DNA from: Nitrosomonadales bacterium
GTDB lineage: Bacteria > Pseudomonadota > Gammaproteobacteria > Burkholderiales > Sulfuricellaceae
DNA: 8,077 nucleotides
Direction of reading: 5' to 3'
Assembly: GCA_003104895.1 (NCBI GenBank)
Contig: PQAG01000165.1
Coordinates: forward strand, 1-8,077
Shown here piece after piece: positions 1 to 5,358 of this stretch (the first letter of the stretch is position 1; each line of letters opens with the position of its first letter). The notes below the pieces were generated by a model, which did not search any database, was not told the DNA's origin, and worked only from the letters and a program-made list of their open reading frames with translations. A program made the position numbers and the translations under genes.

Positions 1-361
1 TTCGCTCGACCCGGTACAGGCGTTTTTCTGCAGGATTGAAGGGGAAGACCAGAGCATTGAACAGGCGCATCGCCTTGTTGCGGTTGTTGCTGTGCATGTT
101 GCACACAAACACATCCAGAGTGACGTAATTCTTTTCCGGCCAGGTATGAATGGAAATATGCGATTCGGCCAGCACAACCACCCCGGTTACGCCGCCCTTC
201 CCGCCAAACTGGTGAAAGCACTCCCCTACCGCGCTGAGGCCCGCCTCCTCCACCTTGCTGAGGCAATGCTCGCGCAGACGATCCACTTCGCGCAAAAGAT
301 CTTCTGCGCCGGCGCAGCCATGCAGATTTCCCATCAAATGCAAGCCATCAAATCCGTTCAT
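1..361 (-). CDS. speD: S-adenosylmethionine decarboxylase proenzyme, small bacterial type (3' end outside window)
   Basis: Decarboxylates S-adenosylmethionine to give the aminopropyl donor for spermidine-type synthesis; a cytoplasmic pyruvoyl enzyme. The minus strand from the ATG at 361-359 reads 120 codons to the left edge without a stop. It starts MNGFDGLHLMGNLHGC, matching the GxHLxxxLxGC opening of this family. The self-cleavage site is E66-S67-H68 within LAESHISIHTWPE; Ser67 would become the pyruvoyl group. A CNMHSNN-type segment follows at about 87-93, with the family's cysteine at 87. The position of the cleavage serine fits the short class (about 120-140 aa) rather than the longer E. 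coli form, so only the C-terminus should be missing. The start has no Shine-Dalgarno sequence, and a TATAAT lies only 9 bases upstream. The gene is divergent from the SPFH gene and supplies the substrate of the aminopropyltransferase encoded at 3847-5346. The family call is very secure. Confidence 0.95.
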   Translation of the reverse strand, partial: MNGFDGLHLMGNLHGCAGAEDLLREVDRLREHCLSKVEEAGLSAVGECFHQFGGKGGVTGVVVLAESHISIHTWPEKNYVTLDVFVCNMHSNNRNKAMRLFNALVFPFNPAEKRLYRVER

Positions 362-370
362 GATGATTGG

Positions 371-376
371 ATTATA
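371..376 (-). promoter_or_regulatory. Perfect -10 box close to the speD start (possible leaderless transcript)
   Basis: On the minus strand TATAAT occupies 376-371, and only 9 bases separate it from the speD ATG at 361. A transcript starting about 7 bases after the box would begin within 3 bases of the ATG, so it would be leaderless or nearly so. No convincing -35 box is seen at the usual distance (GCATTC at 399-394 is poor). No Shine-Dalgarno sequence precedes the ATG, which is consistent with leaderless initiation. This could also be a chance AT-rich match. Confidence 0.4.
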
Positions 377-391
377 TACCTGCTTTATGGG

Positions 392-397
392 TAGAAT
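392..397 (+). promoter_or_regulatory. Possible -10 box for the SPFH gene and the downstream gene run
   Basis: TAGAAT lies 30 bases upstream of the chosen ATG at 428. It would give a leader of roughly 24 bases that contains the AAGGAG ribosome binding site. The -35 region is weak (TTGGAT at 367-372, spacing 19), so the promoter would be activator-dependent or poor. It overlaps the divergent speD promoter region, so the two genes could be co-regulated from these 66 bases. Confidence 0.3.
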
Positions 398-427
398 GCG
401 ATCAAAATCATAATGAAGGAGCTTGCC

Positions 428-1426
428 ATGGGCCTGTTCGATTTCGTCGCCAAGCAGTTTATTGATGTCATTCACTGGACCGAACCGGAGGATGGCATTC
501 TGGCCTACCGCTTCCCCATGTCCGGCATGGAAATCCAGAACGGCGCCTCGCTTACGGTGCGGGAATCGCAGTTGGCGTTGTTCGTGGATGAAGGCAAGGT
601 GGCGGACCTGTTCCAGCCCGGCCGCCACACGCTCACCACCCAGACCCTGCCGGTCCTGACCTACCTGAAGAACTGGGACAAGCTGTTCGAGTCCCCCTTC
701 AAGTCCGATGTCTATTTCTTCAGCACCCGTCTGCAACTGGACCGCAAATGGGGCACCCCCAACCCCATCACCATCCGCGACAAGGAATTCGGCGTTGTGC
801 GGCTGCGCGCCTTCGGCATCTACTCCTACCGCGTTACCGACCCGAAGAAGTTCTACACCGAGATCAGCGGCACGCGCGAAACCTATACCGTGGATGATCT
901 CGACGGCCAGTTGCGCAACACCCTGATCGGCTCCATGACCGACCTGTTCGCCGAATCCGGCGTGCCCTTCCTCGACATGGCGGCAAACCAGGATGAATTC
1001 GGCGCCCGCCTGAAAGAGAAAATGCTGCCCGTGTTCGAGCGCTACGGCCTCGCGCTGGACAACCTGGTGGTGCAGAACGTGTCCCTGCCGGAGGAATTGC
1101 AGAAAGTGCTGGACCAGCGCATCGGCATGAACATGGTGGGCGATCTCGGCAAATACACCCAGTATCAGACCGCCCAGGCCATCCCCGTCGCCGCCGCCAA
1201 TGAAGGCGGCGTGGCCGGTGCCGGCGCCGGGCTGGGGGCCGGGATTGCCATGGGCCAGGCGATGGCCGCCGCCATGACTCAGCCGGGTGCTGCCGCTCAA
1301 GCAGCCCAGACAGCAGAGGACATCCCCGCCCTGCTGGAAAAGCTCCACGGCCTGGTAGTCAAGGGTGTCCTCAGTCAGGAAGAATTCGAGGCCAAGAAGG
1401 CTGAGTTGCTCAAGAAACTGGTTTAA
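428..1426 (+). CDS. SPFH/band-7 domain protein with C-terminal SHOCT-like segment (YdjI-like)
   Basis: A 332 aa protein of the SPFH (stomatin/prohibitin/flotillin-like) superfamily, the group often annotated as virion-core-like or YdjI-like. These proteins are thought to form membrane-associated scaffolds; no enzymatic activity is expected. The start at 428 is preferred over the in-frame ATG at 413 because AAGGAG (416-421) sits 6 bases before it and MGLFDFVAKQFIDVI is the usual start of this family. Residues about 20-235 are the SPFH region, including the GRHTL segment near 65-69 and the RDKEFGVVRLRAFGIYSYRV stretch around 117-136. Residues about 250-296 form an Ala/Gly-rich linker. Residues about 298-332 form a short charged helical pair (LLEKLHGLVVKGVLSQEEFE) typical of SHOCT, a small domain found at the ends of oligomeric proteins. 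There is no N-terminal membrane helix, so membrane attachment would be peripheral. The DUF4178 gene follows after 28 bases and is probably co-transcribed; SPFH proteins of this type are often found near DUF4178 genes. Confidence 0.88.
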   Translation: MGLFDFVAKQFIDVIHWTEPEDGILAYRFPMSGMEIQNGASLTVRESQLALFVDEGKVADLFQPGRHTLTTQTLPVLTYLKNWDKLFESPFKSDVYFFSTRLQLDRKWGTPNPITIRDKEFGVVRLRAFGIYSYRVTDPKKFYTEISGTRETYTVDDLDGQLRNTLIGSMTDLFAESGVPFLDMAANQDEFGARLKEKMLPVFERYGLALDNLVVQNVSLPEELQKVLDQRIGMNMVGDLGKYTQYQTAQAIPVAAANEGGVAGAGAGLGAGIAMGQAMAAAMTQPGAAAQAAQTAEDIPALLEKLHGLVVKGVLSQEEFEAKKAELLKKLV

Positions 1427-1444
1427 TATCCACTCCTAACTCAA

Positions 1445-1450
1445 TATAAT
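1445..1450 (+). promoter_or_regulatory. TATAAT just before the DUF4178 gene
   Basis: A perfect TATAAT ends 4 bases before the GTG start at 1455, in the 28-base gap after the SPFH gene. No Shine-Dalgarno sequence is visible in this gap. If it is an active -10 box, transcription would begin at about the GTG itself, giving an internal leaderless transcript. The -35 position (TTTAAT at 1422-1427) matches only partly. It may be chance, since the gap is AT-rich. Confidence 0.25.
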
Positions 1451-1454
1451 CAGA

Positions 1455-3380
1455 GTGAAAACAGCCAGCTGCCCCTCCTGCGGCGCTCCGGTTACCTTCT
1501 GCTCGTCAGCCTCTCTTCTGGCCGTGTGCGGCTATTGCAGGAGCACCCTGATCCGCCACGATCTGAATCTGGAAAATCTGGGCCGGATGGCGGATCTGAT
1601 GGAGGATGCTTCGCCGCTGCAACTGGGCGTGGAAGGCTGTTACAAGAATAGCCACTTTGGCGTGATAGGCCGCATCCAGTTGCGCTACCAGCAGGGTCTG
1701 TGGAACGAGTGGCATCTGCTGTTCGACAACCAGAAGAGCGGCTGGCTGTCCGAAGCCAACGGCAACTACGTCCTCACCTTCTCCTCTCCCGCACCGGCCA
1801 ATATTCCTGCCTTCGATGAGGCCAATGTGGGCGGCTCGCTGCAGCTGCTTGGTCAGGTTTTCCAGATCGTCAACAAGGAAACCGCCACCTGCATCGCCGG
1901 CGAAGGCGAGCTGCCGTTCAAGGTGGGCGCAGGTTATGAAGCGCCCGTCATCGACCTCTCCAACGGCCAGAACTTCGCCACCCTCGATTACAGCGAGGCG
2001 CCGCCTTTGCTGTACATCGGCGAACAGGTGGAACTCGGCGATCTGAAAATGACCGGGCTGCGCGAGCGCGCGGCCGCGTCAGGCAAGGCTAGGGTAAAAT
2101 CCTTCAACTGCCCCTGTTGCGCCGCCCCCTTGCAGATACGTGCCGCCGGAACGGAAAGCGTCGCCTGTGGCAATTGCGGGTCGGTGGTGGATGCCGCCCA
2201 TGAAAATCACCAGATACTGTCGCGTTTTCGCACCCAGAACACGCACACGCCGAAAATCCCTCTCGGCAGCCAGGGGCATCTGCGTGGCGCGGATTATGAC
2301 GTAGTTGGCTATCTGCGCCGTCAGGCAACGGTGGAGAATGTCGATTACCCGTGGAGCGAATACCTGCTCTACAGCGAAAAGGAAGGTTTCCGCTGGCTGT
2401 CCGAATCCAACGGGCACTGGAATTTCATCAAGACCACCACCCGCATGCCCAAGGTGTGGCGCAACCTGGAAAAACCCATCGCCAGTTTTCTCGGCACGAG
2501 CTACCGGCACTTCCAGACCTCCACTGCCAAGGTCACTTATGTGCTGGGCGAGTTCAACTGGCGGGTGTCGTTCGGCGAGGAAGCGCTGGTGTCGGATTAT
2601 GTAGCCCCGCCGCTGATGCTGAGCGAGGAAAAAACCGGCAAGGAAATCACCTGGTCCTTGGCGGAATATGTCGAGCCGGAGGAAATTGCCGCCGCATTCA
2701 AGCTGGAACAGCCTCTGCTCAGGCCGGTGGGGGTCGCCCCTAACCAGCCTTCGCCCCATCAGGGCAAGGTCTTGCCTTACTGGAAGGCCTTTGCGGCCTT
2801 TGCCCTTACTGCGCTGCTGATCCAGATCGCATTCATGACCGGTGCCCAGAACAAAACGGTGTACCAGAACAGCCTCGAATTCGAGCGCAACGGGGCGGCA
2901 AGTTCGCTCGCCACCGGGGTTTTTCCGGTCAGCGGCACAGGGAATCTGGTGGTGCGCAACCAGACCAGCCTGAATAATGACTGGCTTTACCTGGACATGG
3001 AACTGATCGAACGCAACAGCGGGCGCAGCTTCGCCTTCGGGCGCGACATCAGTTACTACCACGGCGTGGATGGCGGAGAATCCTGGTCCGAGGGAAATTC
3101 GCGCGACGAAGCCGTCCTCTCGGACGTGCCGGCAGGAGAATATTTGCTGCAAATCCAGGCGGAAACGCCCGCAGGCGGCGGAGCGCAGATTTCGGACCGG
3201 CTGGTGGTGGTGCGGGACGTGCCGCTATGGAGCAATTTTTTCCTGACACTCCTGGCATTGCTCATTTTCCCCCTGATTGCCTGGTTGCGCAGCCATTCCT
3301 TCGAGAGCCGGCGCTGGGCGGAAAGCGATTATGCCTCCTCCTCGGATGAGGACTCCGGCTCGGATTCCAGCGATGATTGA
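1455..3380 (+). CDS. DUF4178 membrane protein with two zinc-ribbon/DUF4178 modules and acidic tail
   Basis: A 641 aa protein of unknown biochemical role. It starts at GTG (1455), the only workable start because the first zinc-ribbon cysteine is residue 6 and no ATG lies upstream in frame. It contains two copies of one module. The first is a zinc ribbon (CPSC 6-9, CGYC 25-28) followed by DUF4178 (about 54-195, with WNEWHLLF and GWLSEANGNY). The second is a zinc ribbon (CPCC 219-222, CGNC 238-241) followed by DUF4178 (about 268-390, with WSEYLLYSEKEGFRWLSESNG). Two membrane helices are seen at about 441-462 and 592-611. The roughly 130 residues between them are probably periplasmic and beta-rich. 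The cytoplasmic tail (613-641) ends in a run of Asp, Glu and Ser. The zinc modules should therefore face the cytoplasm, near the SPFH protein. The domain calls are firm; the topology is predicted by eye; the function is unknown. Confidence 0.85.
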   Translation: MKTASCPSCGAPVTFCSSASLLAVCGYCRSTLIRHDLNLENLGRMADLMEDASPLQLGVEGCYKNSHFGVIGRIQLRYQQGLWNEWHLLFDNQKSGWLSEANGNYVLTFSSPAPANIPAFDEANVGGSLQLLGQVFQIVNKETATCIAGEGELPFKVGAGYEAPVIDLSNGQNFATLDYSEAPPLLYIGEQVELGDLKMTGLRERAAASGKARVKSFNCPCCAAPLQIRAAGTESVACGNCGSVVDAAHENHQILSRFRTQNTHTPKIPLGSQGHLRGADYDVVGYLRRQATVENVDYPWSEYLLYSEKEGFRWLSESNGHWNFIKTTTRMPKVWRNLEKPIASFLGTSYRHFQTSTAKVTYVLGEFNWRVSFGEEALVSDYVAPPLMLSEEKTGKEITWSLAEYVEPEEIAAAFKLEQPLLRPVGVAPNQPSPHQGKVLPYWKAFAAFALTALLIQIAFMTGAQNKTVYQNSLEFERNGAASSLATGVFPVSGTGNLVVRNQTSLNNDWLYLDMELIERNSGRSFAFGRDISYYHGVDGGESWSEGNSRDEAVLSDVPAGEYLLQIQAETPAGGGAQISDRLVVVRDVPLWSNFFLTLLALLIFPLIAWLRSHSFESRRWAESDYASSSDEDSGSDSSDD

Positions 3381-3389
3381 GGAGCAATG

Positions 3390-3527
3390 ATGTTCAAGAT
3401 TTATGTTACCTCCGGCCTCCTGGCGCTCAGCCTGTTCAGCTATGCCCAGTATCATGGCTGGAGCGTGTGGAGCGTCAGCGAAAGCAAACCCCAGCCAGGC
3501 GCGGCCCGTAGCGCCTATCACAAATAA
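3390..3527 (+). CDS. Small single-pass membrane or secreted peptide, uncharacterised
   Basis: A 45 aa reading frame fills the gap between the DUF4178 and DUF350 genes. Two adjacent ATG codons lie at 3387 and 3390. GAGGAG (3379-3384) overlaps the preceding stop codon and is 5 bases from the second ATG but only 2 from the first, so 3390 is preferred (46 aa if 3387). The N-terminal half, MFKIYVTSGLLALSLFSYAQ, looks like a short membrane anchor or signal peptide with one lysine before a hydrophobic stretch. The remainder is polar with several Trp, Ser and Pro residues and ends SAYHK. The next gene has its own ribosome binding site 12 bases downstream, so the arrangement (stop, ribosome binding site, frame, stop, ribosome binding site, frame) is that of a translated operon member. 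I recognise no family. Coding status is supported by context rather than homology. Confidence 0.68.
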   Translation: MFKIYVTSGLLALSLFSYAQYHGWSVWSVSESKPQPGAARSAYHK

Positions 3528-3539
3528 AGGAGCATTTTC

Positions 3540-3755
3540 ATGGAAATCTTCAACCCCGCCTATCTCGTCAATTCGCTGCTGTACTCGTTTGTCGGCGTGT
3601 TCGTGTTCTGGGTGTGCTTCATCGTCATCGACAAAATCACGCCCTACAACCTGTGGAAGGAAATCGTCGAGGAAAAGAACATGTCGCTGGCCATCGTGGT
3701 GGCTGCCATGTGCCTGGGAATCGCCGTGATCGTCGCTTCCGCGATCCATGGCTGA
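3540..3755 (+). CDS. DUF350 (YjfL-like) small membrane protein, single-repeat form
   Basis: A 71 aa inner-membrane protein with two predicted helices (about 12-30 and 49-69) joined by a charged loop. The loop DKITPYNLWKEIVEEKN (31-47) is the DUF350 signature: helix end with Asp, then TP, LWKEIVEE and Asn. Many family members, including E. coli YjfL, carry two copies of this unit in about 130 aa. This one has a single copy, so it probably acts as an oligomer. The start is supported by AAAGGAG (3527-3533) with 6 bases before the ATG. The biochemical role of DUF350 is not established. The family recurs beside polyamine-related ATP-grasp or spermidine synthase-like genes; E. coli yjfL, for instance, neighbours the glutathionylspermidine synthase-like yjfC. 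That agrees with the aminopropyltransferase encoded next here. Confidence 0.88.
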   Translation: MEIFNPAYLVNSLLYSFVGVFVFWVCFIVIDKITPYNLWKEIVEEKNMSLAIVVAAMCLGIAVIVASAIHG

Positions 3756-3770
3756 TGAATTCCATAAATG

Positions 3771-3811
3771 TAGGCCGGGCTTCAGCCCGACATGCCGGGT
3801 TAAAACCCGAC
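3771..3811. repeat. Tandem REP-like GC-rich hairpin pair in the intergenic gap
   Basis: Two short inverted repeats lie in the 91-base gap between the DUF350 and aminopropyltransferase genes. The first is CGGGC-TTCA-GCCCG (3776-3789). The second is CGGGT-TAAA-ACCCG (3796-3809). The GGCCGGGCTTCAGCCCGACA type of sequence resembles dispersed intergenic palindromes (REP-like elements) common in proteobacterial genomes. Neither hairpin is followed by a T-run, so a classical terminator is unlikely. As RNA they could protect the upstream message from 3' exonucleases or lower downstream expression. Copy number elsewhere in the genome cannot be seen from this window. Confidence 0.6.
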
Positions 3812-3846
3812 TTGCAATGGCGGGGGTTCATATTGGCTAAACGCCC

Positions 3847-5346
3847 ATGAGTATCGCCCTGCTATTCTCCGTCTTTGTCGTCGCTTCCTGCGGGCTGGCC
3901 TACGAGCTGGTTGCCGGCGCGCTTTCGAGCTATCTGCTGGGCGATTCCGTCACCCAGTTTTCCACCATCATCGGCACCTATCTCTTTGCCATGGGGATCG
4001 GCTCCTACCTTTCGCGCTTTATCGTAAAAGGCCTGGTGGCGCGCTTCATCCAGGTGGAATTGCTGGTGGGGCTGGCCGGCGGTTTCTCCGCCGCCCTGCT
4101 GTTTGTGATCTTTGCCTGGGTTGCCGGGCCATTCAAACTGGTGCTGTACGGCCTGGTGCTGCTGACCGGCATTCTCGTGGGGCTGGAGATCCCGCTGGTA
4201 ATGCGCATCCTCAAGCAGCACTACGGGCTCAAGGACCTGGTATCGCAGGTGCTCACCTTCGATTACCTGGGCGCGCTGGCCGTGTCGCTTGCCTTCCCCC
4301 TGCTGCTGGCGCCGCACCTGGGCCTGATCCGCACCAGTTTGCTGTTCGGGTTGATGAACGCGCTGGTGGCGGCATGGGCGCTCTGGCTGTTCCGGACGCA
4401 GCTGGCGGGGCTGAAAGCCCTGTCAGTACAGTGTTTCCTGGTTAGCGCGCTGCTGTTGGGCGGCTTGCTCGGGGCCGACAGGCTAACCAGCCTGGCGGAG
4501 GAGAATCTCTACGCCGACGAGATCATCTATACCGAAACCACGCCCTACCAGCGCATCGTCATGACGCGCTGGAAAGACGATATCCGCCTGTTCCTCAACG
4601 GCAACCTGCAATTCTCCTCGCGCGACGAATACCGTTACCACGAAGCGCTGGTCCACCCTGCCCTGCAGGCCGTCAGGCATCCGCGCCGCGTCCTGGTGCT
4701 GGGTGGCGGTGACGGCCTGGCAGTGCGCGAGATCCTCAAGTATCCAGGCGTAGAGCGCATCACACTTGTCGATCTCGACCCCAACATGACGGCCCTGTTC
4801 AAACGCCTGCCCATGCTGCGCGCATTGAACCAGGATGCGCTGCATTCCCCAAAAGTCAGCATCGTCAATGACGACGCCTTCCAGTGGCTGGACAGGAGCC
4901 ATGATTTCTACGACTTCATCGTGGTGGATTTTCCCGACCCTACCAATTACATGCTGGGCAAGCTTTACACCAATACCTTCTACCGTCTGCTGGAAAAACA
5001 TCTGTCTCAGCACGGGCTGGCGGTGATCCAGGCGACTTCGCCGCTATACGCCCGGAAATCGTACTGGTGCATCGACCAGACGCTGCGCAGCGTGGGCCTC
5101 AAAACGGCGCCCTACCACGCCCTGGTGCCCTCCTTTGGCGAGTGGGGCTACATCATCGCCAGCCATCAGCCCTACACGCCGCCTGAACGCTACGGAGCCA
5201 GCCTGCGCTTTGTCAGCGCCGGACTGAATCCGGTGCTGTTCCAGTTCCCCCTCGACATGGCCCCCGTGGAGACCGAAATCAACCGCCTCAACAACCAGGC
5301 GCTGGTGCACTACTACGAGTCCGAGTGGAAACATCAGGCGCCATAA
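3847..5346 (+). CDS. Membrane-anchored spermidine synthase-like aminopropyltransferase
   Basis: A 499 aa protein. Residues about 1-210 are hydrophobic with six to seven probable membrane helices, of the kind fused to some bacterial spermidine synthase-like proteins. Residues about 220-440 form a Rossmann-type aminopropyltransferase domain. Visible motifs are TPYQRIVMT (232-240), DEYRYHEALVHPAL (260-273), the nucleotide loop VLGGGDGLAVRE (284-295), the acidic strand end VDLDP (308-312) that should contact the donor, NDDAFQWL (341-348) and VVDFPDP (359-365). Asp361 is in the position of the catalytic Asp of spermidine synthases. The expected reaction moves an aminopropyl group from decarboxylated AdoMet to an amine such as putrescine, but the acceptor is not evident. 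The C-terminal 60 residues are extra relative to SpeE. The ATG at 3847 lacks a good ribosome binding site; it is chosen because the first membrane helix follows immediately. The partner speD is divergent at the left edge. The flavoprotein gene follows after 12 bases. Confidence 0.87.
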   Translation: MSIALLFSVFVVASCGLAYELVAGALSSYLLGDSVTQFSTIIGTYLFAMGIGSYLSRFIVKGLVARFIQVELLVGLAGGFSAALLFVIFAWVAGPFKLVLYGLVLLTGILVGLEIPLVMRILKQHYGLKDLVSQVLTFDYLGALAVSLAFPLLLAPHLGLIRTSLLFGLMNALVAAWALWLFRTQLAGLKALSVQCFLVSALLLGGLLGADRLTSLAEENLYADEIIYTETTPYQRIVMTRWKDDIRLFLNGNLQFSSRDEYRYHEALVHPALQAVRHPRRVLVLGGGDGLAVREILKYPGVERITLVDLDPNMTALFKRLPMLRALNQDALHSPKVSIVNDDAFQWLDRSHDFYDFIVVDFPDPTNYMLGKLYTNTFYRLLEKHLSQHGLAVIQATSPLYARKSYWCIDQTLRSVGLKTAPYHALVPSFGEWGYIIASHQPYTPPERYGASLRFVSAGLNPVLFQFPLDMAPVETEINRLNNQALVHYYESEWKHQAP

Positions 5347-5358
5347 AAAGTTAAATTC

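Noticed and set aside
92..394. 100-codon plus-strand frame at the left end
   Set aside because: The opposite strand encodes a clear SpeD with the ESHISIHTWPE cleavage region; the plus frame is its shadow.
413..427. Upstream in-frame ATG for the SPFH gene
   Set aside because: It would place the AAGGAG ribosome binding site inside the coding sequence and add five residues before the conserved MGLFDF start.
2079..3152. 357-codon open frame on the minus strand opposite the DUF4178 gene
   Set aside because: It is antisense to a gene with clear zinc-ribbon and DUF4178 motifs and shows no recognisable domain; long antisense frames are expected in GC-rich coding DNA.
3225..3749. 174-codon minus-strand frame over the small membrane genes
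   Set aside because: It is opposite the DUF350 gene, which has a signature motif and a ribosome binding site; the His/Asp-rich minus translation resembles no protein family.
3771..3811. Hairpins as an intrinsic terminator or CRISPR-like repeat
   Set aside because: No T-run follows either stem, and there are only two unequal units with no spacer regularity.
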